A stretch of 64,000 nucleotides of DNA from Ochromonas danica (lineage: Eukaryota > Sar > Chrysophyceae > Chromulinales > Chromulinaceae): positions 1 through 64,000 of the forward strand of contig VKHL01000104.1 in assembly GCA_015146655.1 (NCBI GenBank). The letters run 5' to 3'. The position numbers and the translations under genes are program-made. This document shows positions 44,801 to 54,940 of the stretch, in pieces (position 1 is the first letter of the stretch; each line of letters opens with the position of its first letter). Below the pieces are notes generated by a model. That model was not told the origin of the DNA, searched no databases, and saw only the letters and a list, made by a program, of their open reading frames with translations.

Positions 44801-47800
44801 AGGTGCAAGTCCTGAACATGATGAAGAAGGAAATATGAATGAAGCGAAATTACGTATTATTCGTTTACAACATCAACGTGCAAGTATCATCTATGCAGAT
44901 GTACAACAAGTTTTCTTTCGTAAACAATTTGGTATCTTCTTACGTACAATCAAAGAGATTACACCAGATTCTAGATGTGATGTTGTTACTTTCTTGAATC
45001 GTATTCCATGGATTAAAGATGGAATGGCAGAGAATGAAGTTCGATTTGAACCACTTCTTAAGAAGCTTAGCACACATTTCCGTTCGATGATTAAACGTAG
45101 TGCAACTACACGTACATTAAGTGGTGATAGTGAACAAGTCGTCGAAACATGTGAATGGTTATTACGATCATTACGACATCAATTAGAACATGAGATGAAA
45201 GCAACATTTGATAATATCACTGATGTAGATATCTTCTCAGTGGGTCATACAAGTCATTTACATGATTTATGTGTGGCTTTTAATGCTAATGGTATCACCT
45301 ATCTATGTCTTGATCTAATTTGTATTGGCATTGAACCAAGTGTACGTTCTGAAGCTATGCGATTGTTAATTGTTATGTTACTTCGTAATCCCTTGTATAG
45401 CACTATTCAACAAACCATCTATACCTATCTATTAGAAACAGACTCGACACTCTTCTTTGAAACTGTACGAGAAATGATTGAAAATATGAAATCTTGGAGT
45501 ACAAAAGAGAATGAATCTGAAGCTGTCTTATTAAGTCAATTAGCAAATCAAGTGAATCATATTCCAGATGATATTACTGTACTTTACCTTTTACAAGCTT
45601 TATGTGAAGGTGAAGATTGTCGTATACGTGATCAAATACGTGAACAAAAGGGAAATAGTAAAGTAGTAAATATTATTGAAGCTATTGCTTCTTTTGTAGG
45701 AATCTTGTCACATGGTGAGACAATGTCAAGTGCTTATGTCATGTCTGTCTTATTACGCGTTGTATTAAGACTTGTACAAGGCCCATGCAAAGGCAATCAA
45801 GAAAACTTTGTCTTAAACTCTGAATTATTAATGGCATTAAATCGTGTTATTCGTGCATTACGTCCTGCTAACTTACCTTTATCTGCTATTTGGTCACATT
45901 ACCTGGAAGAAGTGAAAGAACATCTTGTAGAAGTCTTACGTGGTCTGATTGAAGGACAAGCAGAGAACTCACTTGTCTTTGATCGTGTGAGTAGTACCAT
46001 TGATGTCGGTGTCTTACATATCCTCATTCTAGCTAATAAGAATGATGATAGTTTACTCAAGAAGAATAAAAGTCCTTCTCAATTCCAATCTTATATGAAA
46101 AGTCATGGAAATGAAATGAATCAGTTAACTAAAGCACAAGCGAAATATTTAGTCTTAACTCAAACACTTGGACGATCTGTAGAGAATTATCAATCTTTAT
46201 CACGTGTTGATAATATTGAGAAGAATATTGCACATGTTGATATTGTCTGGAATCAACGTGTTGAAACTGTACATTTCCCTATCCCAGCTTATGTTAAAGA
46301 ACTAACAACAACTGATTTAAATGAAGTTGTGGAGAATATGGATGATGTAGGTGCATCAAGAGAAATGAAACTAGCAGACTTCTTAACAAGATGTAAAGGA
46401 CTTTATCAACGACTATTACATCAACAATTATTAAAGAAATATGGTCTATCTGACTTGTTTACGATTAAATATTATCTAGTACGATTTATGTTTGTCAATG
46501 CCTTAGTTATGAGTATTCTCTTATTAGTATTCTATGGTACGACAAGTAATGGAGAGAAGTTAACACCTGCTAATGGTAGTGTCCTGTATTATACCTTACA
46601 ACAAGGTGTTCGAAGACTCTTTGGGGAAGAAGACACTATGTCCATGTCATCAGCTTCTCGTATGCTTGAAAGTGATGGAACAGAATATCCACGTGATCCA
46701 TTATATATGGCACATTCAGTACATAGTGTCTTAGATTGTTTGAATATTATTCAAATTATCTGTGCAATCTTTATTCTTCTGATTCTCTCTGTAGTAGAAT
46801 TACCTGTTACCTTCTGTTCAGCATTAGAAAAGCATAAGATTGTTCTAGAAGCAGTCTATTATACCTTACAAGAACCTTTACCAATTTGGTATATTATCTA
46901 TCTGACTATGACCTTATTAGCCTTTTGGGTTAATCGAACTTTCATTACAGTTCTGTTATTAGATTGGGTTGTTTTAGATCCTACGACACAAGATGTTCTC
47001 TTAGCTATTCGATATCCTGTGAAACAATTGATTGCTACTTTGATTATCATTGTGATTGTCTTGAATATCTTTAGTAGTGTAGTTTTCGTCTTATATCGTG
47101 ATCATGTTACAACTTTCCGTATTGTAGATCTATGGGATGCTTTGAAATTATGTATTTCTTATGGTTTCCGTGGAGAATATGGTGTTGATCATGAGATGGA
47201 TCCAACACTTGGTGAGCGTATGGTTCTTGATGTGGTCTTCTACATTGTGGTAAGTATTACTTCTTCTGTTGCTACAACTATGACAGTTTGTATTATTGTC
47301 ATGTCTTATCTTCTTCTTCTGTCTTGATGATGTTTCATATATATATCTTATAGGTGTTGTCGATTCTTCGTCATATCTTCTTTGCTATCATTGTTGATAC
47401 ATTTGGTAAATTGAGAGAGTTGAAGATGGAACGAGAGAATGAAGCATTAAATACATGTTTTATTTGTGGGATTGAACGTCATGAATATGATCGCATTGTC
47501 AGTCCTGGTACTGGATTAACCTTTGTTCAACATCGTTTATACACTCACAATACAGCAAGTTATATCTATTTCATTCTCAATATCTGGCAACAAAATCCAT
47601 CTGAAGACAGTAGTTTGGAAATCTTCGTACGCAATTGTTTGGCTAAGAAAGATGTTTCCTGGCTACCCACTGGCATTTTACAACAAGAGATTCTTGCTGA
47701 AGAAGCTGTTCAAAAGCAAGCATTAGGTAAAGATGGAAGTGGTGGTGGATTAAAGTCTGGACTTAATGGTTCCTCTGGAGGACCTGGTGGGGGAGGTGGA

Positions 47801-49732
47801 AATGGTGGCAATGGGGGAGGAGGAGGCAAGACCAGCAAATTGCTTTCATTACATGCTAAGTCAGGTGAAATCAATGGCAATAATGAAAACCACATGGAAC
47901 TTCTTGATAAGATGAATCTCATGCAAAAGCAATTGTACAAGATCACCAAGTCTTTATCAGCGACTGAAGGTGGACAATCTCAATACCAAGCCTTACCCAG
48001 TCATCCACAACATAATGCTTCCACAGCATCAGAATCACCAGCATATTTTGAAAGTCCAAAGTTACCAAGTAAGATGGCCTTAGCTAAGACATCGAGTCCG
48101 TCGGAGAATCCCTCCACGTCATCTTCTTTTATCGTCACACAAGCTTCATCATCTGAACTTTATGCTGCTGCCCATGCGGCAGTGACGAAAGTCTCTGGTG
48201 CTGACCACCAAGTACATGTTGTCTCTGCAGTACCAACGGAGCCGATGGCAGTTATTATGGAGAAACATCCCAGAAGAAGTGATCCTCCCCCTCCTCAACT
48301 CACCAAACAACCTTCTAATGGTCCATCCCAACGTGAACAAACGGAGAAGATTATGGAATGTTTATCTAATCTTGGTAGTGGATTAACACAAGTTATGGAT
48401 CGACTTGAGAAATTGGAAAAGAAGTTTATTAAGAGTCATAAATATCTACGACAACGTATCGATCAAAAGGCATCTTCAACTTATAGTATGGGAAATACTT
48501 TGGGTGAGTTGGGTGATAGTCAAACAGAAGAAGAATCAAGTCCTAAGAAGGCAGTGCGTTCTCATGGTTATGCCTCAGCATATGCCATGACAGCTAACAC
48601 GGATGATTTGCATAGAAGCAAATCAAAGAACAGAGGAGGATCTTCTGTTGATCCTGTCGTTCAACAAGTGAAGAGTCTATCTATGTTAAATCTTGATGAT
48701 GCGCCAATCAAAGTGGTGGCTGAACCTGGTCAGCTTCCACGAGTCACTGAGCAGAGGCCTCGTATTTCTCCACGTGCTGCAGAGGAGAAGAAGTCTTCTT
48801 CTCCACGTGTTCCACCTCATGAGGAGAAAGGCAAAGACCATTCTCCTCGTCTTTCCCACAGAGAAGATGAGAAGAAGCTCTCTCCTAGAGGTGAACTTCC
48901 TCATTCTCATGTAGCTCGTGAGGAAACAAAGGATGAACTTCAACAACAGAGTAATCTCCACCATTCTCTTGATGCAATTTCAAAGCGTGTTGATGCCTTT
49001 GGCTTAGGACAAGATATTGAGTCTGAAGATAAAAGCGTCAACGATGTCAAAGAAGACGAAGACCCTATACTTGGTAGTGAGCTGAATCGTTTAGAAGAAG
49101 AGAAAGAAGAAGAAGAAGATCTGGATGAAAAGAGTGCCGACCAGTCGCATCGTGTCGGAGCAGAACCTGAAGAAGAATCCAAACCTGAGCCTGAAGAAAG
49201 TGTTCTTCCTCCATTAGATGCTCTTTCTCCTCCTCGATCTCCAAGAGCAGCCAAGGAAGTAACTCCAAGACAAGAGATTGTTGTTGAAGAGAAACCCCAT
49301 CATCACGATTCCGACGAAAAGAAGGAACATCAACATCAACAGCAGCAGCAGCAGCAGCAGCAGGAAGAAGTGGCTCCTGCCGAGTCTGAGAGTGTTGCCT
49401 CTTCTGCGCCACCTTCCCCTGAGAAAGAGGAAGTAGTCCCTGGCCAGTTGGAATCAGAAATGGAGTTACCAGCGGGGGGTGCGGGTGAAGTTCCACTTGA
49501 AAAGGTTGTTGAAGAAGTGGATGGACCCATTCTCATCGAACAACAACAACATCCAACCTCTGCTGGAACAGAGGAGAAGCAAGAGCATACAGAACTATTA
49601 CCTAGCAACGATGAGAAAACGACGGCAGCTACAGTAGAAGTGATTGACAATGAAACTCTAGAAAGTGGCAATGAGGAGAAGAAAGAAGATGTCCCTGTAC
49701 AGGACGAAGTCTCCTCCCACCATGATGAGTAG
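38866..49732 (+). CDS. InsP3-receptor/ryanodine-receptor-like Ca2+ channel with an internal voltage-sensor domain
   Basis: Five exons: 38866-42900, 42984-43053, 43129-43875, 43942-47249, 47354-49732; 3512 residues. N-terminal beta-trefoil/MIR region (about 1-390: LQIGDYVLLQLSNPNHGWLA, SVAYGDPVQLRHVKSGKFL), RIH helical repeats (about 640-760: AQKCLKVLLCLVVNNFATQL), then a full S1-S4 domain (about 1195-1315) with S2 AYFAFDVIMRMMAYN, S3 DPFNIMDICMVIFDIIL and S4 GRTARSIRIIRVLRLIRVF. The C-terminal channel (about 2450-2740) has six-helix character, a filter region LCISYGFRGEYGV, S6 IFFAIIVDTFGKLRELK and the family's zinc motif CFICGIERHEYD followed by QHRLYTH. The last 650 residues are low-complexity. 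It should release Ca2+ from internal stores. The filter lacks the usual GGVGD. Confidence 0.93.
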
Positions 49733-50430
49733 TAAACTACTGCCTTGCAATTCAACCATCAGCCTAATAGATGATACAATGTAGCATATGATGTTGTTAT
49801 ATGCTTGTTGGTCTCGGCGGTTGATGGATTTATGTTATTACTGTGTGGTGGTTTTGTTTTCGTAACAGATTGGACAAGTTCCTGTCAAATGTAATTGATA
49901 AGTTCTTTATCAGACTTTATACTCGCATTCTTCTTTTACATTAAGCAGCATAGATAGTCAATAGCTTAGTTCAAAGCGACATACCATCAAGATGCCTTCA
50001 GTTAGATTCAGTCGAAGCCTTCAAACATGGATGAATGACAGCATTAGTAGTTTGCATGGTGCCACAACATAGTGTTGCATGTTCTCACTATTGGGGCAAG
50101 ACCAACAGTCAAGGGAGGTGCTTATTGATATTACCTTGTTATTGGATGATGTTATCCATTTTTCCCAATATGTTTATCCTTTCCAAACAGACAACCCCTA
50201 CAACAACCACCACCAAGAACGCGAAGTTTTTGAGCAATTGAATCATTGAATCATATTTTTGAGTGCTTTTGAGCGATCACATGAAATCAAGTTTTTAAAA
50301 ATCAAATCGTTAAAATTTACTCATGAACAAACGACAGACTATCACAAACTCAAGACAACTAAATTGTAGAAACCTTTCCAGAGGCGGACAGCTTTAGAAC
50401 AGGAACCTTCATGGGATTGTCAACAGGATG
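49733..50430. other. Spacer with repeat R1 copy 1 and an ORF fragment
   Basis: Holds the 3' flank of the channel gene, repeat R1 (49971-50151) and an open stretch 50079-50249 whose 56 codons look protein-like (QDQQSREVLIDITLLLDDVI, ending VFEQLNH), perhaps the last exon of a displaced gene. The remainder is AT-rich without features. Confidence 0.45.
49971..50151. repeat. Direct repeat R1, copy 1
   Basis: About 181 bp recurring at 51442-51622 at a constant offset of 1471 bp, with one or two differences seen at the left edge. Copy 2 runs straight into an assembly gap. The two copies bracket the coiled-coil gene and its palindrome. Confidence 0.92.
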
Positions 50431-51299
50431 TTATATCTCCCAAACACCACCAGTCGCAGGGCAAGGATTATAAGCTTCTAAGACACTCAGCAAGTCTGTT
50501 TTGATTCTCACGGCAGCCAAAGCAAGCTGTTTTTCTTCTTCGTCGTTTCTCTCGTCTGCTTCGGAAGCCTCATTGACGTCTTCGCCAGTCAGTGCTTCAA
50601 TCCATTCGTCTTTGGTCATCGCTGGCCTGATAGCATGGGCGCCGAAATCTCCACAATCTTTGAGGTAGCTAATCGTGGCCAAATGATCCGTCGACAAACC
50701 GCGCGTGGAGAGAATTTTCGATAACTGTGCAGTGACTTTTGGATCAGAAGTTTTTGAAATTGCGTCAAAATTGTGGTTTCCTTTTCTGAATTTAGTTTTG
50801 GAGCCACCCACCGCCTCGAGACAAATGTAGGCCTCAAGAATTCTGACAGCTTCGCGAACAGTAATTGGCTCATCACGTGCCTCAAGTTCACTAATTCTCT
50901 TTTCGTAATCATTCCGTTTGTTTCTCAACATCTCATTTTCAGATTTCAACATCAAGTTCTCTTTCTGAAGTTCTTCCAAAGTTTGACGCAGGTTGTCGTT
51001 CTGTTCGACCAACAAATGAGTACTGATAGCATTGGCGGCAATTCTCCGTTCTTTTCAGTGACTCTCTCCACATCGTTTGACAATCCATTATTTTATATAT
51101 ATACCGAGGCTGATCTGAGGAATCATTTGAAGTTCATTCTCAATGAAAATACGCAACTAAAAATGCTGAATGGCGCCATCACTCAAAATATATTTTTTAT
51201 ATTCATTATACTTTCAGTGATGGCGCCATTCAGCATTTTTAGTTGCGTATTTTCATTGAGAATGATCTTCAAATGATTCCTCAGATCAGCCTCGGACAT
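50431..51299 (-). CDS. Coiled-coil protein with possible HEPN-like C-terminal domain
   Basis: Minus-strand gene. First exon from ATG at 51299 (MSEADLRNHLKIILNENTQL) to about 51207; then an exon from about 51050 to the stop at 50431 (QNDNLRQTLEELQKENLMLK continuing as a coiled coil). One workable join is donor GTATAA with an AAAAG acceptor near 51052, but the exact splice sites are uncertain. The C-terminal domain of about 140 residues (REAVRILEAYICLEAVGG, SYLKDCGDFGAHAIRPAMTK) has an LKxxGxxxAH pattern like DUF4145/HEPN folds, seen in RNases and defence proteins; this is by eye. An inverted copy of the first exon lies within the presumed intron (51104-51183). No family known to me; neighbours are repeats. 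Confidence 0.6.
51104..51295. repeat. 80-bp inverted repeat (palindrome) with 32-bp loop
   Basis: Arms 51104-51183 and 51216-51295 are reverse complements over 80 bp with a single mismatch. The right arm is the first exon of the minus-strand coiled-coil gene; the left arm is the same exon facing the other way, so both strands encode EADLRNHLK.ILNENTQLKM. A transcript through it would fold to a long hairpin. Confidence 0.95.
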
Positions 51300-51441
51300 A
51301 TTGTCCACGTCAAGATGGGCCAATAAAAACTTTGCCGACATTCCTTTGCATGAATTTGTACCAAAACAAGTGTGCAGTTGAACTTCCCTCCGTTTCGCAG
51401 AAAAAATTAATCCCACTCTGTAGATACCATAATACCAAAAT

Positions 51442-51622
51442 TCAATGCGACATACCATCAAGATGCCTTCAGTTAGATTCAGTCGAAGCCTTCAAACATG
51501 GATGAATGACAGCATTAGTAGTTTGCATGGTGCCACAACATAGTGTTGCATGTTCTCACTATTGGGGCAAGACCAACAGTCAAGGGAGGTGCTTATTGAT
51601 ATTACCTTGTTATTGGATGATG
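51442..51622. repeat. Direct repeat R1, copy 2
   Basis: Second copy of 49971-50151. It ends at the first N of the gap, so the true length of the repeat is unknown. Confidence 0.92.
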
Positions 51623-51807
51623 NNNNNNNNNNNNNNNNNNNNNNNNNNNNNNNNNNNNNNNNNNNNNNNNNNNNNNNNNNNNNNNNNNNNNNNNNNNNNN
51701 NNNNNNNNNNNNNNNNNNNNNNNNNNNNNNNNNNNNNNNNNNNNNNNNNNNNNNNNNNNNNNNNNNNNNNNNNNNNNNNNNNNNNNNNNNNNNNNNNNNN
51801 NNNNNNN
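51623..51807. other. Assembly gap (Ns)
   Basis: 185 N characters. The sequence on both sides is repetitive (R1 on the left, a 2.6-kb duplicated unit on the right), so the order and copy number across the gap may be wrong. ORFs called through it are meaningless. Confidence 1.
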
Positions 51808-54414
51808 AGAAGTCAAGGAGGTCTCGACTGCTGCGGATTAACGTGCTGCTGCTCCCCCCTGCTGCTGTGCACTTCAGACCACGTCACTGCTCTGGCTGCT
51901 CCTCTGGCCCAAAGCACTGCCTGGCCCACTCCCCAGTGCAACATTACAACAAAAACACAGCACAGCCCCATCTGTGGCGCCTCACTCATTCGCATTCTGC
52001 ACTCACTGGAAGTGCCATACAAGTAGAAGATCTTTCGGTCTGTCCAATATATGCTCCCCCACTCCCTATATGATGATCGACTTGGATGACTCGCTGAGGA
52101 AAAGAAAAGGTCAGGAGATTTTATCCTCGGGTTGTAACAAGAAGAAACAGACAGCAGCATCGTGTTGCGACGAGGCTTCGCTCCACTCTTGTCCTTGTCT
52201 CGAGCACTATCAGAGATTCTTCGATGAGCTTCTTCGCGCCATCTCGGATCACAGCTTGGTGAGAGCACAAAGGGTGATGGAAGAATATTGTGCTGCTGAT
52301 GTGGTGATGCAGAGCACTTACTGGAGCCGAGGAGCTGTCCCTCCAGCCTGTGGGACGGCCCCTGCTTCTTCTGGCGATCCCTCTCCTTTGACTAGAATAA
52401 GTCTCGCGAATGCGCAGAGTTTGGAAGAGAGTTTGCATTGTCTGGCGGATTTCTTGGAGTTGGGCAGGGAGTTGTGTGTATCTGCTCGGAATGGAGGGAA
52501 GATGCGATTGGGCAAGAAGAGCGATAGTCCAGCACATGCTCCCTCTTCATCTTCTCTGTCTTCTTCTTCTTCTTCTCCTTCCATGCTGTCTTCATCCTTG
52601 TCATCCACACTATTGCGTGGAGGAGAGGAGGGGCAGGAAGAAGGAAATGATTGGATTGGTCTTGGCAGTGTTCATGTGGAGGGTCGAATAGGTGTTGGGG
52701 TGAGAGAGAGGACATCGAATCGATGCTCTTTGGATTCGGCTAAGCAGCAGGGACATGAGAAGAAGAACATTAAGAAGGAGAAGGAGAAGCAATGGTCATC
52801 TTCGACATCAGCTGGAATGACAACGAACGGAAGCAGGGAGGGAGAGGGTGGAACGACGCTCAGTGAGGCCTTGCTTGGATTGGCTCCCACTTCTGTAGCT
52901 GAACCATGGAACCTTCAACGGACGTGTCAAAGTCACAGCATGGCGGACTCTTCGATGTCGGTTCCATCTTCCTTGACATTGTTGCTGTCAGACGCCCAAC
53001 AAATGCATTTGACTCGGCCAGAAGGTTTGTTAGGGCTGTCTGAGGGAGACGAACCCCGTGAACAAGAACCAAAACAAGAAGAAGCTCCTGCAGGAGTCAA
53101 CTCCAAGCAAGCGGTAGGTGAGCAAAGGAGTCGAAGGCAAGGAGGAGAGTTCAGTAGCGAGAAGAGGGAAGATGGACCTCGGATCATGAGAGAGGCCGAC
53201 GCGGGAGAATATGATGAGAGAGGAGGCTGTGGAGGAGGACTGCGTTATGTACCGGTGAGGCTGAATGTATGGCTGATCTTTCATCGTGAGAGCATGAGGC
53301 TACAGATGGAGTCGTCGTCCCAGGAGAGTTTCCAGATCAAGAAGATTGAGATCCACTGCTATGACAGCACAGACGCTGCAAGCATATGCTGAAAGAAGAA
53401 GGTTCGTCTCCCTTGCATCTATTAGTTGATGGATCTTTGGAGGAGCAGAGGATGACATCCATGTGAGCATATTGGAGGATATGAGTGAGAAGACTTATGG
53501 AAGGCTGCTGGATGGAGGAGATGACTGTGCGCTGGGCGATATGACGAAGTCTTCGTTGTTGGTGTTGACATATTATTATATTGTTCTCATATTGATTATG
53601 ATATTCATTTAGATCTGTTTATCTATCCTTGCCGAATATATCTAGAGCCGTTCATTGTCTGGTAGTTTTGTCGATCTGCTTGCGTAAGTTGGTTAGCCTC
53701 CCTGGTGTGACTGATGATTGAGGGTTGGTAGAATGAAATGAGAAAGAAGATGAGACAGAAGGGGAAGGGAAGCCAGATCTGTTGTTTTTCTCTCCATCTC
53801 AATCACTTTAGCATGAAGGAGCCTCTCCCGGTCTGGCAGCTGACTGTGCGCCACTCTGCAGTCAGACAGAAAGAAGGACAGACAGACAGACAGCAGGGAG
53901 TAGCTGAGACAGCACATGGGAGTAGCGTCTGATAGCAGAACTCAGTTGAGGAGGTTGGTGGAGAGTTCAAGGAGATGTGAAGCTTCCCATATGAAGCACA
54001 CAAATCCCTCAACTTCCACTACAACAGACTGACTGAAAGAGAGAGTCAGGTCTGTCTGTGAATTTGAAGAGTAGGTTCAGAAAGTCTTACGCAAAGATAG
54101 GTGTGGAAGAAGTGATGGATCAAAAGTGGAGCTTGGAGAAGTGTAGTGGCTCTCCTTTCTGTTGGGTGGAGAGGAGGAAGGAATATCGTTCTCTGGTTCT
54201 TGGCGGAACAATCGATTGTGGAAGGCAGGAACCACTAGGAAGTGATCATGATGGGTCAGCCTTTGCATTGACCTTCCCAGACCTTCCTATGCTTGCATAG
54301 ATCGCTGACATTCTGTTTCAATCGCTGGTGGATTGCAATCTGTTTTCATCCATTGACATGAAGTGGTTGCGTACTGAAGGACTTTGGGAGGTTAGGGGTT
54401 TGGGATTTGGCGAT
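51808..54414. repeat. 2.6-kb tandem duplication, copy 1
   Basis: Matches 54941-57547 at a constant offset of 3133 bp. The reading frames within the two copies translate identically; the only base difference I noticed is G at 51826 versus A at 54959. The left edge is the assembly gap, and the right edge is where the sequences part after GGCGAT (54414 / 57547). Base composition is visibly richer in G and C than the neighbouring genes. Confidence 0.95.
52070..53392 (+). CDS. Unknown protein, copy 1 (440 aa)
   Basis: Open frame from the paired ATG at 52070 (MMIDLDDSLRKRKGQEI) to 53392; upstream in-frame codons lack a convincing start. Residues 20-120 are Cys-rich then helical (CLEHYQRFFDELLRAISDHS, VMEEYCAADVVMQSTYW), the middle 230 residues are Ser/Glu/Gly low-complexity, and the end returns to strands (LRYVPVRLNVWLIFHRESMR, then SFQIKKIEIHCYD). 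The pattern of an N-terminal LL.AI....A..VM..YCA.DVV helix and C-terminal strands is compatible with an NTF2/SnoaL-like fold split by a long disordered loop, which is only an inference. No catalytic motif. Identical to copy 2 at 55203. Confidence 0.6.
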   Translation: MMIDLDDSLRKRKGQEILSSGCNKKKQTAASCCDEASLHSCPCLEHYQRFFDELLRAISDHSLVRAQRVMEEYCAADVVMQSTYWSRGAVPPACGTAPASSGDPSPLTRISLANAQSLEESLHCLADFLELGRELCVSARNGGKMRLGKKSDSPAHAPSSSSLSSSSSSPSMLSSSLSSTLLRGGEEGQEEGNDWIGLGSVHVEGRIGVGVRERTSNRCSLDSAKQQGHEKKNIKKEKEKQWSSSTSAGMTTNGSREGEGGTTLSEALLGLAPTSVAEPWNLQRTCQSHSMADSSMSVPSSLTLLLSDAQQMHLTRPEGLLGLSEGDEPREQEPKQEEAPAGVNSKQAVGEQRSRRQGGEFSSEKREDGPRIMREADAGEYDERGGCGGGLRYVPVRLNVWLIFHRESMRLQMESSSQESFQIKKIEIHCYDSTDAASIC

Positions 54415-54940
54415 ATTGCTCGGTTGGATTTCAGCACATGTCATTCTCCCACTCTCACTGTGGATAATCGCTGTTTGGCTGTACTACGCTGTCCTTCTCC
54501 AGTTCTATGGTAAGTGCTTGACTTGAGATAGTTAACTGTGTGACTTGGGAATTAAACATTAAAGTTTAAAACAACCTTAAGACCATTGGAATGGGTGTTT
54601 TCTCACCGGTCATAAGCAATTGACCTATTATATTGTTAACTGTTTTATCCCTCAGGCAAGTCTAGTCTCTGGTGGGAGACTTAACGAGAGGTCTGCTTAA
54701 GATAAGCTCGGTACGATGAGATGCTTCTAACGGAATCAGTATATCACAAAACATCAAACAAGGACGAAAGCACCCAAACCAAATCTAACGTGAAACCAAT
54801 CTGAGCTAACCCTATACACTGATGAAGTTATCAACATCAGCGGTGCGAATATAGTGATGACATCCATACTCTGATTGTCCTAAACTGATCTATCTCCCAG
54901 ACTGCCCATTTGCCCATTTCTCAACAAGGGCAAGTCAGAA
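53393..54940. other. Region after copy 1, with a possible exon at 54358-54511
   Basis: Mostly non-coding. From 54358 an open frame (MKWLRTEGLWEVRGLGFGDI, then ARLDFSTCHSPTLTV and LAVLRCPSPVLW) runs to a good donor GTAAGT at 54511 and looks like a first exon, but no following exon was identified. In copy 2 this frame is lost because the duplication ends inside it. 54515-54940 shows nothing. Confidence 0.4.

Noticed and set aside
49320-49370. CAG-type run as a separate repeat locus
   Set aside because: It is the short Gln tract in the low-complexity tail of the InsP3R-like protein, not an independent feature.
51506-52026. ORFs running through the assembly gap
   Set aside because: They exist only because N codons are read as open.
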